A stretch of DNA of 64,000 nt from Arthrinium phaeospermum (lineage: Eukaryota; Ascomycota; Sordariomycetes; Amphisphaeriales; Apiosporaceae), in the NCBI GenBank assembly GCA_006503535.1, contig QYRS01000004.1, positions 3,968,001 to 4,032,000 of the forward strand, in the 5' to 3' direction. Of the stretch, positions 42,763-54,060 are shown piece after piece. Positions within the stretch are counted from its first letter, which is position 1. Each line of letters starts with the position of its first letter. The notes below the pieces were generated by a model. That model was not told where the DNA came from. It ran no database searches and worked only from the letters and a program-made list of their open reading frames with translations. Made by a program: the position numbers and the translations under genes.

Positions 42763-45700
42763 ATGTCCCCTCCTATGGATACCATCCTGAGCCTTCTTGA
42801 ACGAGCGGCCGCCGCCACCCAGTGCAAGGACATCGCGTTCTACAGTCAGTTAAACCCAGACTGCCCGGACGTGATCACGTATCCAGACTTGTTAGGAAGA
42901 GCCAAGGTAAGCCTACTGGCAGACCTTCAACGACATTTCATATTCACAAAATCATAGGAGAACGCTGGCTTGTTGTTGCGAAATGGCTGGGCTTCCGAAG
43001 GAGAAATCATTCTTCTGCACCTGGATTCGCAGCAGGACTACGTTGTGTGGTTCTGGTCCGTCATTGCCGCTGGTGCCGTGCCCGCCGTCTCCACGCCCCT
43101 GGCTTCGGATGCGGTTGCCCGAGATCGGCATCTCCAGCATCTGCAGGGATTGTTGAACTTCCGCACCGTCATCACATCTTCTCATTTGCAAAGCGAGCTT
43201 GCAGTCATCAATGAATCGCGCTTGGTGTCTATCGACAACCTCTCAAATTGCGATACTGTTCCCCCAGAGAAACAGGCCACAGACGAAATCACCAATGGAC
43301 ATGCAATCACCGAAAAAGAGGCCAGCCATTGTCAGCAAAGACATGGTACGACAACAGATCTGGCTTTCTTAATGCTTACGTCTGGCAGCACCGGGAACTC
43401 CAAAGCCGTAGAGTTACGACATTCACAGATTCTGCATGCCCTGGATGGTAAACACAAGCTCTTGGATACCACGGAAAACGACGTCTTTCTCAACTGGATA
43501 GGATTTGATCATGTTGCATGTGTCACTGAGGTGCACTTACACGCCATGGCCATCTGTGCATCCCAGGTCCACATCGAGCCCGGGCTCGCGATCAAAGATC
43601 CCCTACTATGGTTGGACAGGATGAGCAGATACCGCGTGACCATCTCCTTTGCTCCCAACTTCTTCCTGGCCGCTGTATGCAAGGCTGCATCTTCGGCACA
43701 GAGCCAGGCAAAGTGCGACTTGTCCGCCGTCAGACATATCGTATCCGGTGGCGAGGCCAACACGGTAAGTACAGGCGAGGCCTTCAACCAGCTTATGAGA
43801 GAGATGGGTGCAGGGTCATCTGTCCTACGCCCTGCTTTCGGTATGACAGAAACCTGCGCCGGTTCCATCTACCACCTGGACTTCCCTACCCTGGAGCATG
43901 GATCTGGTCGCGAGTTCTGCTCGCTTGGTCGGTCTACGGACTGCATGGAAATGCGCATAATGGGTGATGACGGCAGTCCTGCCGCCTGTGGCGCATCCGG
44001 CAATCTCGAGGTTCGGGGACCGGCTGTCTTCCAGGGCTACTTCAACGACCCAATCAATACGCAAGCAAGTTTCACGGATGACGGGTGGTTCAGGACGGGC
44101 GACACCGGATACCTCGACCAAACGGGCAATCTGATGCTGAGCGGTCGCACCAAGGACTCGTTGATTATCAATGGTGTCAAGTACTTCTCGCATGAGCTGG
44201 AGGCCGCCATCGAGGACAGAGCTGGCCCGGGTCTCGTTACATCCTACACATCGGCCTTCTCGACGTGGCCCAAGGGGGCTGACAGTGAAGAGGTTGTGGT
44301 CACTTTCCGGGCCAGGGAAGACATCACGGACGCAGAGTTTTCCAGAACCGTATCCGAAATCGGTAAGGCGACATTGCTGTACTGCTCCAAGAAGCCCCTG
44401 GATATCATCCCGCTACCCTCGACACAACTGTGAGTATATTCTATTCTGGAGAGTCGTTGTGTGATTTGGGGCTGACATACAGGAAGTTCGAAATCGTCTC
44501 TGGGAAAGCTCTCGAGGTCGGTCTTGAAAGCTGCGTACGATCAAGGGAAATACAAGGTGTATTCCGACATAGCAGCTGAGCGCTTGTCTTTTCACCGTTC
44601 GTCTGCAAGAGTAGCCCCAGTTACGGATATGGAGAGTGCTTTAGCTCTTGCATTCTCTGCCGAATTCGACATCCCTATCGCGGAAGTGGGTGTGGATGAC
44701 AGCCTGGTCGACATGGGCGTGGACAGCATCCGCCTCCTGCGCCTCAAAAGCCGCATTCAGAAGCAGCTCGGCTGGGACCGAGACATACCCATCGGAACGC
44801 TTCTCACGAACCCCAGTATCAAGGATATGGCTCAAGCCCTCTCCAGCTCCGAGCAGCGCTCCTCCGAGTACGATCCCGTCGTCGTGCTCCAGTCGGGAGA
44901 GTCCACATCGCCCCCTATCTGGTTCATACATCCCGGCCTGGGCGAGATCCTGGTGTTTCTGAACATCAGTACCTATTTCTCGGACCGGCGCGTCTACGCA
45001 CTGAGAGCACCGGGGTTCAATGCGGGGGAGGAGATGTTCTCGTCCATCGACCACATGACCAATGTCTACATGGACTCGATTCTGAAACATCAGCCCGAGG
45101 GTCCCTATGTGCTGATCGGGTACTCCTTCGGTTCGATGATTGCCTTCGAGACGACCAAGAAACTCGAAGCGGCTGGTCACCATGTCGGCTTCCTGGGCAG
45201 TCTGAACGGCCCGCCGCATATCAAGTGGCGGATGGTGCAGGTGAGTACCTTTGAGCATACTACATACGTAGCCACAGCGGTGATCACGTGCGGAAAGAAC
45301 TAACAGTGCGCACAGCTCGATTGGTGCGAACTCTTCCTAAACCTAGCCTACTTCCTCGGCTTCCTCACCGAAAGCGAAGCCGTCGCGCGATCGCCCGAGT
45401 ACCGCCACCACACCAAGCCCGAACTCATCGCCCAGATCCTCGCCGACGTCCCGCCGGCGCGGCTGCGGGAGCTGGACCTGACGGCGGCCAAGCTGGAGCG
45501 CTGGGCCGACGTCTCGGCGGGGCTGCAGGGGTTGGCGCACCACTACGACCCGTCCGGCTCCGTGAGAAGTATCGACGTCTTCTACGCCCGGCCGCTGCTC
45601 GCGGTGGGCAGCGACAAGGGGCGCTGGCTGCGGGACCACCTGCGGCCCTGGACGGGGTTCGCAAGGGACGGGGACGTGAGGTTTCATGATAGTCCCGGGG

Positions 45701-45786
45701 CGCATTATACGATGTTGGATGCGGGGCATGTGTTTGAGATGCAGAAGGTGCTTCGGGCGGCGCTGAAGGCTAGGGGCGTTTACTGA
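42763..45786 (+). CDS. NRPS-like A-T-TE synthetase (quinone/furanone synthetase type)
   Basis: Exons 42763-42906, 42958-44429, 44487-45240 and 45316-45786 give 946 aa. The order is adenylation-thiolation-thioesterase with no condensation domain, as in TdiA or atromentin synthetases, which activate aromatic 2-oxo acids (indolepyruvate, phenylpyruvate, 4-hydroxyphenylpyruvate) and dimerise them. Visible motifs are A3 LTSGSTGNSK (about 188-197), A5 FGMTET (about 342), A7 WFRTGDTG, A8 GRTKDSLIINGVKYFSHELE and A10 SLGKLSR with Lys546. The carrier serine is Ser619 in MGVDSIRLL; the thioesterase has GYSFGS (Ser752) and His920 in GAHYTMLD. Length fits the family (about 950). The third exon starts at an aag acceptor, chosen because it restores the A10 motif. 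No aminotransferase or reductase lies next to it. The product cannot be named. Confidence 0.92.
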
Positions 45787-46105
45787 TCATGGTGCGGTGG
45801 GTTCCTTTGTGATACATGAGAGAATATCCCCACACAACCAGATAGATATCTGATCTTCATTTGCCAACGTCTGGTCACAGAGACAATCCTTAAGAAGAGG
45901 ATGCGTATAAGGCTTCCTAGAACTTTGGTTTATGTTTTGCATGTTGTGAACTATCCCTACACTACGTAAAAGGAGTGACGGAGTTGGATGAAATGAGATA
46001 CGTGAGACTCATACGAAGCAGCAAGGGACGGAAAAGAAAACAACAAAAAAGTAAAGATTTTCTAAAATCAAAGAGAAAGATCATGAAACGAAGTAAGGAA
46101 GGCTC
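45787..46105. other. Short convergent intergenic space
   Basis: About 320 bases between the A-T-TE stop and the AAA ATPase stop. A-rich near 46030-46080. It probably carries both 3' ends. Confidence 0.45.
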
Positions 46106-49061
46106 TTAAAAGTCCGACCTCGCCCGTTCCTCTCCCCTGACCTCGCCTTTCCAGTAGTCATTCCGGTCATACCTACCAGCAGCTCGTTTCCTCTCATCCT
46201 CTCTGCGGATGCTTTGGACGTACGACTGGAACTTGTTGGTGATCTCCAGTACTCGTTCGAAGTGAGACCGTTCCACGATAATCGTCGTCTTTTCGGCATC
46301 GAAGTCGGGGTCCTCCTCGCACTCCGCCTCAGCCAGGGTGATGGCCGTCTGGAGCGCGTTGCGGATATCTCGTCCATTGACCTGCGCCTCACCCGACATG
46401 GCCTTCTCGAGCACCCATTTCTTGGCTTCTGTCGATACCTGAATCTTTCCAGCGCGCTCCTTGGCCAGCTTGCGGAAGAAGCTCTTCCATATCTTGGATC
46501 TATCTTCCGGGGACAACGCGCTGTATCCGATGGCGACGTGTACGCGAGAGATAAAGGCATCATCGATCTGGCCCACCCGGTTGGTCGTAAGGAATAGAAG
46601 GCCCTTGAAATACTCCATACGGCGCAGAAATGCTGATTAGTAAAACGGTTAGCTTGAATCTTCCACCATGGATTTCAAGTGGTCCTACCGGAAACCAAAC
46701 CATTCCTCGCTAGGTCGCGATTTTGCCTTCGCTCGAGGAATATATCCGCTTCATCCACGAGTAGAACCGCGTTCCAAGCCTCAGCCAGCGTGAACCATCT
46801 GATGAGCGTCCGCTCAACCTTCGTCTCGACAGTGCCTATATCGGCTATGGTCAAGGCTAGCAATGGACGGTGTAGGTACTGTGCGACTGCCTCTACAGTG
46901 TACGTTTTCCCTACGCCGGGCGGCCTGACTTCGCCGTTAGCCTGTCGAACTGTGTCCCTGGAGGAATCAGTGTATTACCCATGTAGTAGTATAATCTGGC
47001 CTGTTCCCTTGCCTTCGATGAAATCCGCCGCCCAGTTCGCTTGTTTACTGTTCTGCCGTCTTGAAAGGCCCTTCAAGATTTCCAGTTCGGATTCGCCCAT
47101 CACAAGGTTGCTGATGCTCTCATCAGATTGTGTAATCTCTCGAATGCCGTAGGGTTCGAGTTCCACTATGAATCATCAATTCATTAGCAACCACAACAGT
47201 CATAAGCCATTCATATACTTACACCACTGTTTTGTCTTGAGTGCAAAACCTCGGAGGGCCGGGCGCAATAGGAGAAGCTGATGTTCGCTTAGACTTGTTG
47301 TAAGTGCAGATGGATGAGGCCGCGTTCGGTCGGGGCTGGTATTACTGTCACTGCCGGGGTCTGCTCTTTGTCGGGCGTCCACTCTAGGGTGATATCTGTT
47401 CTGAGGGGTTGATATTACCCCTCGTGGATAACCCTGGTTCATGAGTTGGCGATTCCTCGAGGCACCTGGGTCGCTGTCTGTTGGGTCTGCGTCGTCCTCG
47501 TCTAGATCATCCACATTGACCATTATACCATCGTAATTTTTGAACCGACTAGAGTGATTTTCCAGGATGGCCACATTCATCGGCCTGTAACTCCCCGGTC
47601 TCGGTGGCGTAGGTCGCTGCACCGTCTGAAAGCCCCGCTTGTGGTCTATGACGATTGGTCCCGAGTACTGGAAAACAATATCAGTGTATGCTATGATACT
47701 CAATGTTTTGGGAAACTCACATGCTTGCTGCTGCCCACGATTGAGCCATGGTAGTGGACAAGCAAATGTCCCCTTTTCAAAGATTCGAATACCAGCCTGT
47801 TGTGCTCTAGGATCTTCCTGCGCCTCTCTCCCTTGTCAAACGCATCCCATACAGCAACTGGACAGACTTCGAGGGTAGTAAGCTCTCTGGATCCGGTATA
47901 GACTTGGATGCTATGGCTCGTTTTCTCTCTGTCAATTCGGTTTCCATCGCTATCCAAATACCATAGGTCCAGTTCCCATTGTTCTTCCAAAGTTCTTATC
48001 GTATTGGGAGTACTGGGTACATTGCTCTCGATGCTTATAACCACACAGGCTCGTGCATTCGTGCCGTTTTGGATGTATACATCAGTACCAGGAGCTAACA
48101 CATACCACAGCATATCATATGGAAGCTGAGGGTTCTGCTGGTCCATCAATTCAATGCAAGGGACAACGCGGGTTTTGTAATGCGGCGCCAGAAACTCCAA
48201 TAGATGGCGGGAATGCTCTCTTTGTAGATCATGGAATTCATTCTCGCCTTGCGAACGTTTTGGCTCTTGTGTCTCGATGAATGCTGTTAATTCTGCAAAT
48301 CGATGTAGGAGAAAAGCCCAAGGCTCGGGGAAAGCTAACGGAGATGTATTCATTGGCCGACGTGACGGCTGTCTCGCCACCTGATCATACCTCGAGGATT
48401 TGCGGGCGTCGTCAAAAACTTGAGGATAATAACCAGCCATAGACTCGAGTGTCCAATATAGATATGGTGAGTGTATGATGATAGTGCTCGGGTGTACTCT
48501 GAAAGGGTTTAGAGACTCGATGGGCTCTGCGCGCGTTGTTTGGGCATCTGTCATCCGTGTATTCCTTCCCTTTTCAGATCCAGAGACTACTGCGTGGCAT
48601 GACACTTCGAAAATACAGCCAGTCCAAGGTTGTCTCGTTTCAGGGAGGTCAAACAGCCATAAGGGCGGGCCGTATTGTTTAGAGGCTTGTGCAGAACGAC
48701 GCCTCGTCTTCACATCAGAGGCTGACTCTAGATCAAGAGGGCGGTTGCTTTTATAAATTGCAAATGGATGAACTTCGTCTTCGAAAAGTGTGTCCGTGTC
48801 GTAAATTGAAGCAGACCAGAGCACGCTCGGTTCTGGTTGTTGGCAATCCTGATCTTTCCTGGCCCCGACGTCGTCTCCCGCACTCTGATTTTGCTCTTCG
48901 TAGAGCTTGTACGTAATGGTACGTATTTTTGAGCGGCTCCGGCTTCGACTCCGGCTACTACTCCGGCTTCGATACCGCCTTCGACGTCGCCTTCGACTTC
49001 GCAATCTCGAGGAACTACAGTCGCTTCCTTCAGCGCTGAAGGAAGCGCTAGATGATGTCAT
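46106..49061 (-). CDS. AAA ATPase with N-terminal RS-rich segment
   Basis: Five exons: 49061-47721, 47667-47223, 47165-46979, 46924-46689 and 46632-46106, 911 aa in frame throughout. Residues about 19-45 are an Arg/Ser-dipeptide segment (RSRSSSRSRSRSRSK). A large N-terminal region of the kind found in fungal AAA proteins (DUF7025 type) follows. The ATPase domain has Walker A HGPPGVGKT (about 657-665, restored across intron 3), Walker B AVLLVDEAD (about 710-718), the sensor LLFLTTNRVGQIDDAFISR with an arginine finger, and a helical lid. The C-terminus is charged. Close relatives are abundant in filamentous ascomycetes and mostly uncharacterised. It is divergent from the DUF7708 gene across 540 bases. 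The exon model is strong; the role is unknown. Confidence 0.88.
49022..49047. repeat. Perfect 26-bp palindrome in the AAA ATPase start
   Basis: The 13-base half cgcttccttcagc is followed by its reverse complement. It lies 14 bases inside the coding sequence (codons for SASFSAEGS). It could form a hairpin in the mRNA close to the start codon. Confidence 0.9.
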
Positions 49062-49601
49062 GGTGATTGCTGAATATGGGCTTCGGGACTCTTAACATTC
49101 GTTGTAGTGTCTAAGGGTATTTCCTCAGAAGGATGCTTGTAGAAGTAAACGCACCCCCTCTTCTTGCGTTTGATGAATAGGAGATGTCGGGTTGATATTT
49201 CCCTAGTTTGCCTTCAAATGAGGGGAAATTGTCTCGTGGCTGGGTGTGCACGCATCCATATAGTAGTAAGATTATGCATGCACCTTGTCGTTGCATTGCC
49301 ACGTTACGGATTTTCGGCGAAGTGGCGCCGTCATTGGTCCAGTGACAATGCATGCTCAATACATGTAGCAAGTACATGGCCTAGAACGATCCTTCGGCAA
49401 CAATGACGCCTCAGCGGTCATCATCTCTCCATTTTTGGTCTCCCTGGTTTTCTCATTTGCACTCCTTTTGGCTGCTTCGTCGTGATCGCCAACACGAACA
49501 AACCATCCCGAGTTTGATGGGGTTTCCCCTAATCAGACCGAGATTGGCACTACCACATCATACTTGCAACGACGAGATTTCTTGAAGCGATTGTTGCATT
49601 T
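49062..49601. promoter_or_regulatory. Bidirectional promoter between AAA ATPase and DUF7708 genes
   Basis: 540 bases separate the two start codons, on opposite strands. No other gene fits here, so this interval must drive both. I could not assign individual elements. Confidence 0.55.
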
Positions 49602-51824
49602 ATGATGGATCAGATTATACAGTCATTCGCCGTCGACCTACGGCAAGATGATCCAGGTGACATCCTAAGCCGTAGCCTGTCAACAACCATCGCGATCGAG
49701 AATCAACGAGAACGAAACCTCGCAACACTCAGAGACCAATGGAATTTGCTGTTCTCCGAAGGCCGAAAACTCGCGATTGAGTAAGATTTATCCTCTTTAT
49801 GCACTTCAAATCACGGGTACTTGTTATTCGGGGCTTTTGTCCTGGAGTTTAGCTGAGGCGACCTGTACCTTTCGTCCGGAGATTAACTGTGTCCAAGTCT
49901 TGTACCAGATGAAGAAGCAGTGCTATTTTCCCAAAGTCACGATCTGTACAAAGCATGGTTCAAGTTTTGTCAGAGCCTCCCGCCAGGTCAGCAAATAGCA
50001 ACATCACAAGAAAGGCCCAGCTTGAAACTATTGCATCAGCATGTCACAAGAGCTTCGACGACATGGCGAGAGAGTCGAGAGGGCACAAAGACAGGCAAGG
50101 CAAAAGCAGTGTTTACCCGCCTTTGCGAGACTTTGCAGTCCCATAGCAAGATTGTTTCGATGATTCCCACCAATGACAAGTATATTTCGCTCCTGACTGG
50201 ATCAGTATCTGCTATCGTCTCGGTAATCCCACGCCTTCCCCTGTACGTGAACGGCATCTGACTCAGAGGTAGGCTTGTACGAACCATGGAAAACTAGCCG
50301 CCGGAGTGGCAGACAGCTTGGAGGAGCTCAGCCAGGACATGGCATACTGGAATGGCTTGATCGCCCTTTTTCCAGATCAAGGAATGATGCAACGCTATAT
50401 CATGGAGCTTTACACGGTTGTGTTTGAATTTCTCACCGAGATATTCACGCAATGGTCCAAGTCTTCTTGGAAACGATTCATCAAGGCCTTCGATGAGCAA
50501 GCCTTCCACGGTTTGTTCACCGAGAAGCGCAAGAGGATCAAGGCCATCGAGAATAGGATGAAACGACAGGCCGACGGTGCCCATATGCAGGCTGATTTGA
50601 CCTTCCAAAGACATACTGGTCAACAATGGTCTGAGATGAAACTGCAGGTCCAGACACTGACACAGATGATCCAGAGACTTGGCATTGATGTACAGAGCAT
50701 CCTCGAAAGTAAAGTCACGCAGTTACCGCAGATTCCAGCGGACGGTTCAACTGATCGACTGATCGAGCCTCCAAGCGTTGATTGTGGTGCGTCTGCAATG
50801 GCCACCGACCACGCGGCTGTCCAATTCATAAGTGATCCGGATTTAGTGGCAGGCGACAAGTCACCGGACGTGGATAACAGCGGTTGCACTGTGAGAGATG
50901 TGTTAAAACTTCTCGAGCCTATTGCGATACAGTACAACAGCAGGACCCAGGAGCTCGTCCGGCTATCCTCTGCTGCTTTGGGTGTGACCGTGGACCTCCA
51001 GATCAAGCGGCGTCTCAGGACCTGGATATCTACCCTGGAATCTAACAGAATATGGATCCAGGGGCCACACGACGTGTCCCACCCCAGCCAGAACATGCTG
51101 ACCGCTGCCTGCCTTGTGGCATTAGCGAACAATGTCAAGATCCCGTGCATATCCTACTTTGGTTCGTTACAAAGCCGAGAGTCTGGCGGGGCATCTCCCT
51201 TGCCACCTGAGCTCCTATTGGATATGGTGAAGAGCCTGATTATACAGGTATTACTACTCCAGGAGTCTGGTATCCATCTTGACATCCAACTGGTAGATTT
51301 TGGAAAGCTGTTGGTGAACCCGGTAAATCTGGGCGAGGCTTTAGGATTGCTCCATAAGCTACGGTAAGTCACGTTTAGTACCCTCCTGTTTTAGTAATGC
51401 TTCTATCCCCCCTGAAACATATCATGTATCTCCCGAAAGGGTAACACTAATGCAGGAAGTTAATAGGGGTTTGGTGCCAAGCCACCTACTTTGCGTAGTC
51501 GAGTCGGTCCAAGAGCTGGAAGACCGAGGCGATGGCAACCACACTGCAAACTTGCGAAAAGTCCTTCGAGAAATCATCAACCTCGGACAAGCGCAGCAGC
51601 CGCAGTCACGGCCAGGCGAAGGCGAAGGAGCAGTTGCAGCAGCAGAAGGAGAGCCAGAGAAGAGTGTCAAAGTGTGCTTCACATCCGACGGCCACGCAGA
51701 CGTGCTGGCCATGGCGGTTCAAGGAGGGTTTCTGGAGAAGATTGCCTGGGACGCCGATGATGAGACCGGCGAAGGAGAGCAGCTCGGCTCTTTGTGGGAT
51801 GATGAGACCGGGAGCGATGGGTAA
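49602..51824 (+). CDS. DUF7708-type protein with degenerate P-loop region
   Basis: Exons 49602-49780, 49898-50222, 50273-51363 and 51440-51824 give 659 aa. Exons 2 and 4 begin at aag acceptors, picked because they keep frame and family text (DLVPDEEAVLFSQSHDLYKAW; LRVTLMQEVNRGL). Residues about 60-280 match the fungal DUF7708 pattern that precedes NACHT-like domains (NHGKLAAGVADSLEELSQDM, MELYTVVFEFLTEIF, KAIENRMKRQAD). A helical linker follows, then a block like the start of a STAND ATPase: ESNRIWIQGPHDVSHPSQNMLTAACLV, where a P-loop is expected but no GxxxxGK[ST] exists, followed by IPCISYFGS. There are no C-terminal repeats; the end is acidic. I infer a stand-alone, probably non-ATP-binding relative of NLR-like receptors. 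An ATG at 49605 is an equal start. Confidence 0.8.
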
Positions 51825-52144
51825 AGAAGAGCATGTCTCTTACCTCAGTTTGATGAGCTGAGTGTGGTTCCTTTTTAGCATTTAACGGATGAATTCGGTT
51901 CCGGGATGATGACACCACGATCTTTTTACATTACACTGGTTTACTGGGTGCACAATTCGGGTTACACTACTATGGGAGAGGTTCAGGGGTCGGGGGTAAT
52001 CTAACATACTTTCCTTTCATTTCGCTATTTTGCGCTCTAGATCTTTTCGACTCTCTAAATCAGGGAATTGGTGTCCTCAGACAGTGTGGCTACGTAAGTG
52101 TTGGCTGACGTTTACGGGCATGAAGCTACAGTTTCGTTGTCACC
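51825..52144. other. Short convergent intergenic space
   Basis: About 320 bases between two convergent genes. Nothing seen. Confidence 0.4.
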
Positions 52145-53103
52145 TTACCTTCTTGCATGGCCAGCTCCCGCCTCAATGTCGAGTCTCCTGGTGACCCCTT
52201 GCCGTATGAAAGCCCAGACGACTTCGACACCGGCCCGGTTGAGAGCCCGAACCGTCCGGGTGGTGTGCCAGACGGTCTGGAATATCATGAGCTCGATCTC
52301 GGAATTGCGAGGTTCCAGTCGAACGTCGACTCTCCGGACGACCGGCGCACCGCTGCCATCATTCTCATCAGGGTCATATTGGATGTCGACGCGGGCCTCC
52401 TCGATCACGTCGCGCTGCGGGCCCTCGACCGCGACGACGTCCTGCCACCGGCGCAGAAAGCCCACGGTCAAGCGCCGCAAGCCAGGCAGCACATCAAGCG
52501 GCTGTGGGCGGTCGGAGCCCAGGGGTCGCGGCAGCAGGTCAAGGTCCTCGAACGTGCGGCTCTCCAGGACTAAATCGGTTAGCCAGGCGTAGCGGTCAGG
52601 GGGTTAATCTGTCCGGCTGCGATCATGGGCGCGAGCATTGACAGCGACTCCTGGTCAACATAAAAGGCGGTAGTCTCCGGGTTGAGCAGGCGGCCGTTGT
52701 TCAGGGGCTGCCCCTCGAGAGGCTGGTCCGTCAGGCCGCGATCCGGGTGCGCCACATTGGCGCCGGGGAACGTGACGAGACGTGTGGGTAGCCGGGTCCA
52801 GCCGAGCCGCAAGGCCTCGGACAGGGCCTCGCGGATCGCGATCAAGAGGGCCCAGGACCGAGGCCTCAGGTTCGCCAGGTTGGCGCTCTGGAGGTGGAAG
52901 TCGGGCCGGCTGTACCTGTAGACCAGGGAGCGGACCATCGGCGTTGCGTTGTCGAGGTCTAGGGCCCGTTGGTAGATCATGGTCCTCATCTCGGGGGGGA
53001 GGTCGTAAAGATCGCCTAGGGTGGCGGGAGAAGGTGTCCATGGTGTGTCTGTGCCTTCAGGGGCAGAAGATCCTGGCTGGTTGGGGGTTCTTTGGTCCGC
53101 CAT
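52145..53103 (-). pseudogene. 2EXR/F-box-like protein interrupted by a one-base frameshift
   Basis: The minus frame 53103-52579 (174 aa) starts MADQRTPNQPGS and has DLYDLPPEMRTMIYQRAL (about 32-49), a 2EXR-like motif found in many fungal proteins. Protein text then continues in another frame as YAWLTDLVLESRTFEDLDLL down to the stop at 52145. The switch falls in a run of five C on the coding strand (five G at 52599-52603). One extra base there would give a single product of about 318 aa. On its own the first frame stops soon after INPLTATPG. It is either a sequencing error or a recent null allele. The plus-strand frame 52157-52573 overlaps this and is a shadow. No biochemical role is known for this family. 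Confidence 0.7.
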
Positions 53104-54060
53104 TGTGTGTTAGTAGAATAATGCTGTTGTGGTTTCTTTGTGAGTTGTGGTTATGGGTTCCTGGAAAGGGGCTTAAGGTGGCATTCTACGAGCCCTTTTA
53201 TATACAGATACAATAAAACACTGGGGGAGAAAACAAAGCGTCAGTTTGAAGAAATCACATTTGATGGGAAACAACCGGGCTGTTCAGATTCTCAGTAAGA
53301 GTTATGCCCAATCATACAGTACTAAGAACTAGATCGTTGTGATTCGGAACATAGTATTGACAATTTCTATATCCCTTTTAGAGTCTTGGTTATCGTCGCT
53401 GTATCTCGAGTCACATACACAAGGAATCGAAGCTGAAGGAGATATGTGCACTATAAGGATACAGCAGACTGGCACACGTCCATTGGGTTGATGCATGTTG
53501 GCAGTAAATTTAAAGCAACCAGATGAGGACTCGGGATGAGAATCAAGTCGACTGCTGGTCATAAACAGCAATGTTGGCTTGGCCAGGCTTGGCTGCTTAG
53601 CTTTAGGTAATACAGGTTACGTTATGACAGACACACCATCACGAGGATTCAAGAAATACCAAGACGTGACAGTTTATGGACTGATATTGCTGACTCGGGA
53701 GGGTGCGGGGACCAACCGCTGCTGCAGGCTGTAGCCTGTAGGAGATGCCTTAGCGAGCGTTTAGGTAAGTGCAGTGCATGCCAATGCCAACGCTGTGGGG
53801 TCCTTGGCCCGGACACCCCACCAAAGCTCTCGCCAAGCTGCCGGGACCTACGTACGTCACGACGACCCTCTCTAGCTAGGCACGTACTTATATCGTTTTG
53901 GTCTTATCCGGCATTCCATTCCTGCCCTGCAAATTCCAAGCTTGCTTGATAAAACACCATTGTCGAAGGTACACCACCGCTGGGAATGACTTCAGCCCAC
54001 GACGATTTCATTAGTCCTTGAGTGGCTTCAAACCCGAAGCCCACACATCCGCAATGCACC
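53104..54060. other. Intergenic, divergent promoter region
   Basis: About 960 bases between the 2EXR-like gene (minus) and Rtc5 (plus). Nothing gene-like. It marks the step from accessory to conserved genes. Confidence 0.45.
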
